The notes under the pieces were generated by a model. That model saw only the letters and a program-made list of their open reading frames with translations. It was not told the origin of the DNA and searched no databases. Below are positions 36,010 through 48,500 of a stretch of DNA of 64,000 nucleotides, one piece after another (within the stretch, counting starts at the first letter, position 1; the number at the start of each line of letters is the position of its first letter). Made by a program: the position numbers and the translations under genes. The stretch is from Syngnathus acus. Its lineage: Eukaryota > Chordata > Actinopteri > Syngnathiformes > Syngnathidae. Location: positions 12,270,501 to 12,334,500 of the forward strand of contig NC_051094.1 of assembly GCF_901709675.1 (NCBI RefSeq), given 5' to 3'.

Positions 36010-37125
36010 TGGGGCTGTCTAGACAGGCCCACGCTCTGACAGATAATCTCATTAGGCTAGTTTCCCTGCGAGGAGCTACTTTCTGCATGTGCCGAAAGCC
36101 TGTGTATAGGCTGCCAATTAACAACCAGTTAGCACCACAAGCCCAAAGTCAGCCCTGAATGGGACAGGAGGGACAAACAATAAAAAGCTGCCGCAACAAC
36201 CCGGACGTCGTTCCGCCGTTTGCATGCAACCGAAGTTCCGAGTGTCATACGAAGGCCCCGTCTCGGCTTGTGTCATAGCATGTTAATGCAGGCCACACAA
36301 TTTGAATTGAAGTGATTTTGACGTCTCTGTCAACCTTTTTTGTTGCACAGTCATCCCACTTCCTCTTAACTTTCTCATTGTTTTCCCGTGCTGCATACAT
36401 ACAGAGCCTTCTCTTAACACCTCGGCACAAAAGCCACTTCAGTAACTGTATGGAAAGGGACACATTTAATACACTTGCAACAGGCGCACTTTAGAGGACA
36501 TTCTGACACTGAGCAATCAGATATATCAGGGTGCATTAAGATTCCCTGTGAAAATATTGACTGTCTTGTTTGACACTTTGGCACCGGGTCGATGAGGAAT
36601 GAAAAGGAAAAGAACACGCAGCTCGTAATGATGCACTTAAAGATGCAGAGAGCTCCGTGCAATCATTTTACAACCAAGTGACGTTAAATGCAGGCTTCTC
36701 CCAGAACAACCCCCTTCACTCCTAACACCCTCTTCCTCGCCGCAGTGGCACAACATTGGTCTTGAAGAAGTGCTATGTGCTTTTATATTCCTTATGTGCA
36801 ACCAGTTGTTAGATTAATCACAGGTTGCGTGTGGCTCTCCTCACTTACCATTTAGCACTTAGGACAAGGCCGCGTAGACATCCTCGTCAACCCAGTCAGA
36901 GGTCATTGGTCGAGCTCAGCGGTTTTTTTTTTTACATCTTGTCGAAGGTAAATAGACTTTCACCTTAATTCATCTACACACCTCTTTACACCGCTTAACG
37001 TCTAATAATTGTTGTTTACTGCTCCTCACACCACCCCTAAGGCCTGAGGGGAGCACCCAGGAAGGTCAGTCCGTATCTTCCAGGATTACACTGAAAAACA
37101 GTCTTGGTTACATTTAAATGTATCG
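36008..37125. other. Gene-free intergenic stretch
   Basis: No protein-like frame, repeat or clear signal recognised. Confidence 0.5.
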
Positions 37126-37781
37126 TACACTGTGTGCAGAATTATTAGGCAAGTGCGTAGTTTGACCATATGATCATTTTTATGCATCTTTTCCAACTCC
37201 ATGCTGTAGAAGTGGATATGTGTTATGAGGGATGGTCAAGTTACGGAAGTTACTGACATCTGACCACCACTGAGCAAGACATACATGTTGAACCATCAAG
37301 ACTGGGTGAGGAAATATTAGTAGACAGATTTTATGGACTGATGAGATGAGAGTGACTCTTGACAGACTTGCTGGAACCGTGGCTGGATCAGTAACGGCCA
37401 CAGAGCTCCATTTCCAATCAGACGCTAGCAAGGTGGAGGCGGGGTACTGGTATGGGCTGGTATTACTAAAGATGAGCTGCTTGGAACTTTCCGTGTTAAA
37501 GGTAGACTTAAAATTAACTAAAATTAAAACAAAAAATAACTCAAATTAACCAACTTCCAGTTTTTAGAAGACACTTTCTTCAAGTAGCAGTACAGTACAG
37601 ATTTTTGAAAATCACTGATTTTTGAAAACATCTTAATTCATAAATTTTGAGTTGTTAGTTTATTATTCTCACTTTAGCAAAAAAATAAATAAACAAGTGA
37701 GATGGGAAAATTTCCATTTTTACTTTAGTTGCATAATAATTCTGTTCACTAATTTGTTGCCTAATAATTGTACACACAATG
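37126..37781 (+). mobile_element. Dead mariner-type transposon, internally deleted
   Basis: Terminal inverted repeats of about 25 bp (left CACTGTGTGCAGAATTATTA, right its near complement ending in GTACACACAATG) flank about 655 bases. Within, a short mariner-like transposase piece is readable at about 37363-37500 on the plus strand. It has RGWISNGHRAP, then a stop, then QGGGVLVWAGI and KDELLGTFRV, in the order seen in mariner/Tc1-like proteins. It is broken by a stop codon and a frameshift against the preceding WTDEMRVTLD piece, and most of the protein is missing. Confidence 0.8.
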
Positions 37782-38209
37782 AAATTTTCCCAAGAAAGCC
37801 AGAATGTCACTTTTATTTTTTAAATATTTAAGTTTAAGGTTTGTTAAGTTTGTTGTTTAAGTGTTGCAGTACAGCACCAATTCCTTGCTGAGGAGGACTT
37901 AGTCAATGTCAAAAATGTTTTGCCTTAAGTGGGGTCTCGGTACTAGCCCCATATACAACTTTATTTATATAGTGTACACAGTTTTAATTCATAGCTTCCC
38001 TATGTATTTAAGTATGCGTGTTTTAATCTCCATCTGTCTTATCATGATTGCTCGCTGCATTTTAAGTCGTTGGTGGTGGCTTGTGTCTTACTAGTTTACT
38101 TTACAATATTTGTAACTATTGTTTATGCAAAGTGCTCCGATAAAATCTCTTACAGAAGAAATGGTGTAACACAGAAAAAAAGATTGCATTTTTTTCCCCT
38201 GCAAGAGAT

Positions 38210-38305
38210 CTTTTTCCATGTGCGAGAGCTGCTTTCTGGTGTGTGGGAGCTTTCTGGGTGTGAGTGAGAGGCCTTTTGGTGTGTGTGACTTTTTGTGGGC
38301 GAGCG
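38210..38305. repeat. Degenerate ~20-bp minisatellite
   Basis: Four to five imperfect units of the form TGTGNGAGAGC-TTTCTGG: at 38218 (TGTGCGAGAGCTGCTTTCTGG), 38239, 38257 and 38278. The units vary in length, so boundaries are approximate. Confidence 0.6.
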
Positions 38306-39342
38306 GTAAATGTTATTTTAGGGTCTTCTTGGTACCTTCTCATTACAAGACAACTGAATTTTACAATTATTTTTCTGTCTTTTTTGTTTATATAATGAAC
38401 CTAACTTCTTACCTATTTAGTCATATTGAAAGCAACTTTTCTTTGGGCTAAAACAGTATTTAAAATCTAAATAATTTAAATTCATGCCAACAATGTTAGT
38501 TAGCATATCAAAGCAAGCAAGTTGTTTTTAAACATATCTTTAAGTTGTAGTTATAGATGGGAGAACAGTTCTGAAAACTCTGTTGTGAAATGCAGGAAAG
38601 CTAATTTCATAACAGCACAACTTCAATTATCCAACATAAATTTTATTGACATTTGTTGCCTTCACCCAAACTTTTCTTTTTATAATGTCACCTGCTGCAT
38701 TACTCATGCAGAATTAATACTAATAAAAAAAACATTTAAAAAAATAGCGGGAATAAGTGAGGGGTTGGCCGCACGAAATGGTCAGTACAAAATTGTAAAA
38801 ATTTCTTCACTGTGCTGCTCAAGCTTTTTATCTTATTTGGAAGTGAAAGGTGGATCAGCCCTCAAAGCATTTTAGCAGTGGCAATTCCATAACATACTGG
38901 AGATTACAGGGGGGACTAGCGAGTCCTCAGCGTGGCCCCTGGGACAAAACTGGGCCATCAGACCCGAGTAAAAGAAGGCCACTTAGACGCAAGCTGGACT
39001 GACGGGTATCTTTACTCCCCGTCAATCGTCGCCCACACGCAGTCAGACGACCAGGGGCCTAGATCTCCTTTTCGGCCATTTGCTTTAACTGCACGGATCC
39101 CCCTGTGCTCTACTGTTAACAGCTGCCGATATACAGCCCGGGCTGAGGATCAGACGGCTCTCTAGCAGCCCAATAAAGAGCCCCTGGAGTGGACTGACGA
39201 GAAATCTCACACCTTTCGCTGACATTAGCAATGCAACATGCCCTTTTGATGCCTAAGTGGCCACTTTGAGGGCTTCGCAGAGATAGGAGCCTCATGGCTG
39301 GATGCAACGCCATGACGGAGCAAGCTCAAGTGTGTGTGGCAC

Positions 39343-39369
39343 ATATATATATATATATATATATATATC
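39343..39369. repeat. (AT)n microsatellite
   Basis: A 27-base AT tract. Confidence 0.95.
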
Positions 39370-41366
39370 AAAACCTCATGGGTGATTTAGGACACCATGG
39401 AGAATCCAACATTAACTGCAGCCTTAGAGGTTAGATCTGTATTTGTAATCAAGTTGAGTGTCCCATACAGAAAACGGGGGCCGGCTATGCTCACATTTGG
39501 TCCCCCAAATAAGAAAACAAAGCCCACATCTCACTCGGGCAAAGGGGCAAATGACAACTTCACAGCACTTCATAAAAAACTGCTGGAAGTTGCTAATGAA
39601 GACTAATGACTTCCCTCGTGTCGCAGACTTCACACCCGAGTGTACAAGCCCTTTGAGCACCAAAGTGGTAAGCAGGGTGGTCTGTTCAGGAAAAACAGTT
39701 TAACTGCTAATGTGCTGCATATTTAGTTTTTCGAAAATGTTGAGAATTACTAAGAGGTAGACAATCAAATGCAGACAATGTCATACAAAGGAGTTAATGA
39801 TTAGAATTCCCACATGAACATATTAGGTAAGTGCAAGCAAATGGCATTGCTAGTCTGTAACTAACCACAGTGCAGCTCAGCCTCTGGCTAATGGGCGTCA
39901 TGGCCAGCGGTACGTCATTGCATTTGTTATCGCATTCAGACCAGGGATGGGTAACTGCCGACTACATTCTCAGTGAACTCTTGAGTAATTTCCCCCAAAA
40001 CACATTTTTTTCAGGGACATTTTTAAAAGGTGTTTCAGTGTTTTTTGAAGAATTTCTAAGGTTGACAATAAAAAAGAAGAAAACAATCAAAAATTGTTCT
40101 TGGACTACATGTTGGTTTGTTGTACATCAAATTTGTGCCATCCTTGAATGGTAATTTTTATGAGCTCTTCGCACTGTAAAAAAAAAACCCCCACAGTACT
40201 ATGTGGTTATATTTTGATTTGTAATTTAGGCAGAATACATGTATTGAGAAATATTTTAGGAAAAATGAAGTCTATTAAGAGCACGTGTTTTGCACGTATG
40301 ATCAAACGAGGTCCATATATAAAATGGTATCATACATCTGGTTAGAAGTGCATGCACGAAAACAATGTCTGATCATGTAAGTAATAAGATATTGTAAGTT
40401 CGATAATGAAATTGTTTTGTCTATCCGGTGGACAATATGACCACTTGTAATTGTATTGATGTAAGGAGGCAAACAGCCGTAAACATTTGTTGTTGAGGCT
40501 TTATCTTTTATTGAACATGCCTTCAAATGCTTGATTCATACTGTCAGGTTTAAATAACGTAACCTATTCAAGTGTTTGAGTGTAAAAATCTCCCAATGAA
40601 GATGAGGCCAAATACATAAAGTAGGAGTTAAGCTGTACCTTGAGCCAAGCAGTAGCAATCATTTTATGACAGTGGAATGGAAGATTTGATTTTACATGTG
40701 CAAAATGGTAAGATAGAAAGGAAGTGCTTAGACATGCAGTAAGATGTCATGTAGATTTCATATGACAGATTATACTGGTTGACAATGATGTCACACGTCA
40801 GCATGCGTCACTGGCGCTCGGCGTTGGTCTTCCCAACACTTCCGCAGGCCTCAAACTCACCAAAGATATAAACACTGTCCTACCTGCTGCATTGCTCCAT
40901 GTACTATGACATATGGATGTATTTGAATAGCCTATAGTTTAGAAATTTTTAAAATATATTTTTGGTTAGAGTTCCATAGTGGACTGAGGCCAGACAATTC
41001 GCCTCTCAGCTGATACATTTGCGCAACAGAAAAAATAAAAATATACTGTATCTCACGCCTCATTGCAACAACCATGTAAAGAAATAACAGTTAAAAAAAA
41101 AAAAAAAAAGGGGTTTTGACAAGGTTAATCATGTACAGGTTTTCATTTACAGTTTCATTATTTTTTTCCAGAAAACAAAACAACCCGGTAAATACCCTTA
41201 GTTTGATAGAAAACAAATAGTAAAAAAACATTCTGTTGTCTTCCACTGAGTAACACGACAAATTGACCAATGAAAAGGCGTCGAAATTTAGAGACACCGT
41301 TTCAGCATGCATGTTGAATTCTAGTAAATTTAGTGAAGGGTTTGGAAAGCCAGTCTCACCTCCCAA

Positions 41367-41405
41367 CGCACGCACGCACACACACACGCACGCACACGCA
41401 CACAC
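41367..41405. repeat. (CA/CGCA)n microsatellite
   Basis: Mixed CA and CGCA units. The Cys/Val and Thr-His repeat frames over it are artefacts. Confidence 0.9.
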
Positions 41406-42592
41406 CACTACGGCTGCCAAAGGTATTTGGATTACGATATGTACAAATTGTCCTCTTTCAACATCATTTACATCAGTGCTGGTGACGGGCGTCTCCCTGG
41501 TGAGAACCTCACGGCTACTAATGTACTCCCGAAAAAGAAAAAAAAAAAACATCGTGTTGCAAGGAACACGGCGAGTACAAAAGCAGCACACGTGAGCGCT
41601 CTACTGAACAAAATGTTGAATGTAAACATTTCCCATGTGCTACAAGTTTCGGCGGCGTCCGGTAACTGTCCTTCTGTCACCTGTGTTGTGTTCCATTGAA
41701 ATACATCACAACGGGCATTGGTCCTTATCCCAAGAGGTGGACGAAGGTGCAGACCGTGATGATGCATAAAAGGGTGACAGTCGGCTTGGGCGTGCCGCCG
41801 TGATATGCATAGACGGCATGTTTCAGACTGCTGAGACTAAAGCTGTGGTGATTCAAACAAACTGGGCAACACTGTCATAGCCAACTAGAATACTGCATTT
41901 CTCAATTGGAGGTTGATGGGCAAGGTGGAACAATTACAGAAATCAAGACTGAAGCTGCAAGTATGTGACAGTGGCGCAGGGCTTGATAAGAGTCACACCA
42001 GCAGAGAGCGGTCTGCTCAAACAGGAAAGCTGGTTGAGGATTTCTTAGATATCCTTGACATTCACCTTAAGGTCCATGTACAAGTCCGTTATGTAATTAT
42101 GTACTCCTGATCTTTGATGTGACATTGAAGTTCCACGTTTCAGTACAATCACTAGTATGGCACCTTTGGTAAAGCTTGTGAAGCAAAACTGTGTACGACT
42201 GTATTTGAGTGATTCTGAAATTTGGAATCACTCGAGCAAATCACTGGCCAAGTACAGTTCAGTCGGTTTTAGCTTTTTACAACTGATTTTTATACTCTTA
42301 GGACTCAGTATTATTTTAGGTAGTATAAAAGGTTTGAAAACATCTACGTTAGTTTCTGCTGTCAATATGATACATGTTACTGGCACTCCAACTGAATGAC
42401 AAAAGCTCCTCACGCCAACAATGGGGTTTTGAGTTGTAACACATTGCAATATGTTTAGGTTTAATTGCGGTATAAAACAGCGCTGAATTGTCCAACTAGT
42501 GAGGACAATGCTGGTACATGGACCTTAAGTTCGATTTGACGGATATGGAATAAATGCTCAAAGGGGTTTCCACACAGGCGACCTGGTGATGC

Positions 42593-45500
42593 TCAGATGT
42601 CCATGTAATCGTCCTCCTCGTCCGACTCGCTCTCAAACGACGACTCCTGGCTAGACGTCTCCTGCACCTCCAGGGAAGGCTGGCTGAGAGTGTCCTTCTT
42701 GACCGTGGCGGCAGACTGCGACGACAGGATGACGTTCTGCCCGGGATCAGACAGTAGGGGTCACAGATGAGCGCAGCAGCACGCGCACAGAATCAAAAGT
42801 GGCGTTCCGAATCCTACCTTGAGTCTTTGTTTGGTTTCCTCAGAAATGCTGCCTTTGGGAGAGAGAAGCGTGGGTGTGGGGGGTGTCACTGTGATTTCTG
42901 GGGGGAACTTGGTGACAGCTGAGGGGATGAAGAGCTTTGGCATGTTAGGCGGGATGCGGGAGCGGATTCGACCGGGGTCTGGAAGCTTTGACAGATCACT
43001 GCTGGCATAGTTCTGCTGGTCTGGGGAGAAACATGTGCACACCACACTGGTCATTGTTCTACTTAAATGAATGGCCACCATTAAATTCTATTTAGTACAA
43101 TGGAGCTTCTCAAGTCACGCTACTCTGAACTTGGACACAGTTGGACACAGTAGTGTTTTCTTTCTTCTAAAGGACATTTCTAAGTGACACTCGAACCTTT
43201 GAACAGTTGTGTAACATTCAAGAGTGAGTTTTCATGGTGAAAAAAATTGTCTGCATGATGCCCAATGTTTGAACAGTCGTGTTTATTTTGGGAAACTCTG
43301 GTTTGAAAATTAAACTGTACTGGTAAAAGACGTCAGTAGATGGTAGCCTTGCATGTGTTTTGGATGAAATCACTGATGTCCCAATGTAATCCAAATGGAA
43401 TGCGGAAACCCATAAACATGGTGAATCGTTGGAATGGAAAGAAAAAGTTACAAGCACCTCGTGAAGTGTTCATCACGTTAAATCTACAATTTGAGTTGAA
43501 AACGAGACAAGATTACAGAGATTATTTAAATTTAATCACAAATGTACATACATGCACAAATACGCTCATGCAATACTAAATACTACTACGAGTCAAATGT
43601 AAAATCCTTACACTGGTGATTTTTTCTAAATATATTACGTTGCATTCAAAAGCACATTTTTATTGTTATTATTTTATAAAGGAAAAGTACTGTTCAGATG
43701 TATGAGTTGTCACTAAAGCAAAAATTATTAGGATAAACGTCACTATTGCCATAAAATATACCTTTTCGCAAAAAGCTTTTCTGTGTTCATTTTATTTGAC
43801 CTCCAACCCATGTTCCATGCTGATTACCAAAAATAAGGCAGAAACAAACTATTTTGTTATTAAAGAATAGAGTCGCATCTTTCATTTTGTCATTTCTGTG
43901 TTTACATAGTCATAAAATCCAATATTCATATTATTGAAAAATCGGTCAGAATGTTCCAAATTAGCTTGCACTCAACTCACTTTATAAAGGCAAATATAAT
44001 GATAATATATTGCGATAAAATGCTTCTTGCTTCAGCTTCTTGTGCATCCATAAGTAGTAAAAGTAAGTACACTTGAACTTGTAAGCGCCCTGCTGTGTTG
44101 CTGACCTGGACACTGCTGCGTGCTGCTGCTGCTACATGTGGCCGTCTCCTCACGGAACCAACCGGCCGCTGCTGCTGCTTCCCGTGCTTGGGACACAGTG
44201 GCCAGTTTCATCTGTTGACAGAGGTGCGATTCCTGTTGTCGGTACAAGAGTCCCTCTGTGGGCTCCTCACGCTCTTCTGGGGTGGGGGCGGGGGAGTAAT
44301 AACAAAAACTTGTTACAATCCATAATCAGATCAAACTGATTATTTCTGTTCATTTGGAAAAAAATCAGAATCTATTAAAATGTCATCTTGGCTGCAGCTT
44401 TGTCAAAACTCAGACATCCTTGACGTCAATACTGATTGAATCATTTTATTGATTGAATGAATGCAACCAACAGATGAAGAACACAGTGTTTCTTGGACAT
44501 AGCAAACACTGACGTCAATAGTCTAAGAATCGTACCATGCAATTTTACACTTGATGACTTTTATTAAAAAGAAAAAAAATGCCCTGCAGCTGTGACAGAT
44601 AAAAAGAAACGAACAAATACATATTCAAGCTTCTGCATGAATAGGGTCTAACTTTTAATTTGTGCAAACATTCTAAACTCCCAATTGCCTCAATTTTGTT
44701 GTGCGACTATAGAAAAACTGCTCACAATCTCCCAAACACTGAAACTCTGTTAGGCCACTAACTTAATATTAAGGCTTCATTAGAATTGTGAATCATAAAT
44801 TATGTAGACACGTGTGATTTACAGCTATGACTTGCACACACCCATTAATGGTTTTATTAATGCTGTAAAGGGTAAACTCATTAAAATAAGAATGAGGAAT
44901 AGACTTGCCTTGAGAGCTAAATCAAGCTATATGAAGAAGCTCTTCATTGACATCTAGTGGCATCTTTCTCAGTTCATTTTATACTAAAAACACATGTATT
45001 GCTTTTACAATTGTTTTTATTTGGCATCATGATGCACCAGTGGTTAGCATGATCGCTTCAGTGTTCTTAGGTTTGGGGTTTGACTCTCGGCTCCGCTCTT
45101 CCTGTGTGGAGTTTGTATGTTCTCTTTATGCTTGTGTTGGCCCCAAATTTACATGTCAACTTCATTTTGTGGGTAACACCACAAAACCATCCAATAAAGT
45201 TTCTTTTTCCTGCGACTATTAATGCCACATTACTACCATAACTGAAATTCCGAACTTGAATATAAGGCAACTGCTCTAGTAAGTATTGCTGACTTTTGAC
45301 AGAACTCATCTGTACATGCTTTGATGAAAATGATGCAGTGGATTGTTTTCTGTTTGTATCTCTTGTTTGTCATAGTTTGAATGGCTTTCACTTGAGTGTA
45401 TTTGTCTTCATTTGATTGGTTATGTGTGGTTTGCCTGTTTGAAATGAATAAATTCAATTCAAGTTCAAAATAAGTGAAATAATTAAGTCAAGCCCCTGAG

Positions 45501-48500
45501 TTACAGGTCTAAAATGAAGCGTGTGAGTAAACAGTGTTAGGCTATTATTATGTAATAGCGCTACAGAAGTTGACAGGCGCCCTCTGCTGGTCCAGCCACG
45601 CTCCATCTAAGAGCTCCTACTAAGTGACGCCATCCTTTGATGGACAATTACAAATGAAGTGGATCTCACTATACCTGTGTGTTGTAGGAAGGACAGAGCT
45701 GCTGCTGCTGCAGGGTGGCATGCCATTCTTCTCTGTGGTTGCTGATCATGGAATCCCGACGTTTGAGGTCTGGGTAACTTGCTCAGGGGCTCAAACATCA
45801 CTTTGGCTTGACCTTCCTGGTTGGACAATGGGTGACACGTGGCGTGGCTGAGCAGAACCGGCGTTGTCAGAGCGGCAGGGAAGAAGAGATCTCTGTGCTC
45901 CTTGTATTTAGGCGTGGTAGGAGCGTCGCACGTGGGCTGCAGGAAGATGGGTTGTTATGAGAAGCTCTCACTGACTAGGGATGCACCAGCAGAACTTAAC
46001 TCAAGTAGGTTTCTTAAAAAATGTGCATCCTCTGACCTTGAGGGAGAATCTGATCCAAATCTCTCAGTCAAAGGATCCAAATGAGCAATGGTTCAGAGTC
46101 TATCTCCTCTAGCAAGAATTGTCACTTCCCTCTGGTGATGTTCTAGCTCTGAATCCCTCCCTGATAAACTACTGAATTTTTTTCACTAACAAAAAACAAG
46201 AGTTGCATAAACAACCTATGGCTGGCTCCTCTGAAACCCTCCCTGTTCAATTCCTGATTTTTTTTCTTCAGAGGATCACTAACAAAAAACAAGAGTTGCA
46301 CAAACAACCTGTGACAACAGTGGGCTGGCTCCCATAGAGCTGCTGCCATGGCAACAGTGGAGCACATTTAGCAGAAATGAATACTTTCTCTCATCCTCTT
46401 TTTTAAAATGGATGAGAAAGGAATGGAAGAGAAGCCCAAAGCCTGTTCTTCCCTGGGTCTTATTATTTTCAAAGTCTGGGGAATCACATTGCAGAGCAAC
46501 CTTCCCAAAGCATGAACAAAAATGACACCGTTACAGTCGTGTCAGAAGCTTCAAGCATGCTCCAGCTTTGATGATTCACTCATTAATTAAGCATCACCAC
46601 AATTGATACTATTCAGAACAAACCCCAATTCCAATGAAGGCGAAATGTAACATCAAAAATATATTAAAATAATGTGCAAATCTTTTTCAACTGAAAATTG
46701 CTGAAAAACTACAGTATTTATGTATGATTTTTTTTAAGTTAAGATTTAAAAGGGTGACCCAATAATTACTAAAGATTTTTTTTCCCCAATCATTGGTACA
46801 GTGGAAGGAAATTATTCTTGGACAGAACTCAAAAAGGTTCTTTGCAGTTATTGACACTGGCCTAAATCAGATTTGGATGGCGTTGTTCTGACAGATGAAA
46901 TAAAAATAAAGTAAAAAACCCCAGCACAGCCAATGTTCATCCTTAGCGCTACACAGGCACCTTGGCACTCTACTTGTGTGGGCTTGAAAAAATGTGTGGA
47001 CGTGTAAAAGAAGCAGGCACAGAATGTTCATATTGGGGCCTGGAGCACAGAGGTGTCTCCTCACATTTGCTACAGGCAGCACAATGATTCCACGTAGCCA
47101 GCTGGTGGATTAGGCTGGGGAAATAGGCGGCCGCCAGATGCACACTCTCCTCTTTTGTTAGGACGTGATGAAGAGAAGTAATTGGCAATGTTTTTCCTCC
47201 CTCGAACTGTAAGTTAAGCAATTTAAAAAAATCCCGTTTCTATTAGATTTTTATGAATGTACCGGTGTTCCATTTCCATTTTTGACAAGTGACTGTGCTT
47301 ATGTACAGGTAAGGGACAGGCAAACTGTTGCTATGCTGAGATCAATGACATAATGGGAACTCGTGAGTAAGGCACAAATGCCAATAGGGAATTTCACTGG
47401 GTTATATTTAGCGCTGGCGTCTAAATTTGGGGATTACCAAATTATTAATCAGTTTGGCACAATTTACCTCATGACACACACACGCACTGAATACTAGCAA
47501 ATATTTTTCACCAACACCTCCTCACCATGACAACAAAAGTGAAAACGGAAGTAAACCGGTGCTCCCTTTACTACAACAACACGGCACTGAGGGAAAACTG
47601 TATTCACTATTCAAAGAATACTTTGGACAAGATTTTAAAATGTGTGTCTGGGAATTTTTCAATGATGATTGAAAAATCATTAACCTAACTCGCAACCTTA
47701 ATTCTTGCTGTTTGGAGCAGTTCTACCAATCCACACTGACACATAGTGTTGCTTTAACTTTTCGAGAAAACATCTATGTCACTACTCATCACAGGGTATG
47801 ATAACTTTTTAGCGTGGATTCAAGTGAGACTGAAATGACAATGTGAGTGTGCGGCTGGGAATGAATGTTCACCCTGCGGGAGTGCGAATACGCAGTGAGT
47901 AAGAGAGATGAGGTGGCTGTACCTGTCGTTGAGCAGAAGTAGCCAACTGTATCTGGCAAAACTTCACGGCCTGGTCCAGAGCCACATCCTCATCAACCTG
48001 AAGCAAGAAGAGGAAGAATAGCCATTAGGGACAGTGAGAGTTCCCTCTCTTCACAAACCTCTCTCTTTCAATGTACTCTTTCTTGCATGGGTCTAATGGA
48101 CTAAATGCACAGCCACGATGGATTTCCAATTCTGTGTAAGATCGATCCAGCAGAGTTAGGCACTGTTTGCAGCGGTTGCTATGAGTGGACGCTTAGCAGG
48201 CCGGCGTTGTCGAGCTTGGCGACGGCAAAACATGGTGCAATTAGCAGTACCGGTGCTGCTGATCCGTCTCACAGCTATAATGTTCCTTCCAATCAGCTGT
48301 TGGGTGTAAAAGCGCTATCCCCAAAAGGCGGGATTTTGTAGTTTATTTTTTTAGGGCTGGTTGATGTTGCCAATGCTTTCCATGTCTCAATGAAGATAAA
48401 CAGTACCTCTACTTTCAATCATTTCTCAAAATATTTGCTGTGTCTTATTTATTCCAATATAGTAGCTTATCTTATATCTTATATATGAGAAAAAAACACC

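Larger units (their letters stand above)
37782..41366. other. Gene-free interval between the mariner copy and cabin1
   Basis: No gene is recognised. It contains a degenerate minisatellite (38210-38305) and an AT microsatellite (39343-39369). At 38890-39300 there is a locally GC-richer, non-repetitive stretch that could be a distal regulatory element, with no firm motif evidence. Confidence 0.45.

Noticed and set aside
41091-41591. 166-codon minus-strand frame rich in Cys-Val and Phe
   Set aside because: It runs over a CA microsatellite and A/T homopolymers, with no recognisable domain.
45020-45160. Possible tRNA gene because of A- and B-box-like words
   Set aside because: There is no acceptor stem, anticodon loop or 3' structure; it matches a dispersed fish repeat.
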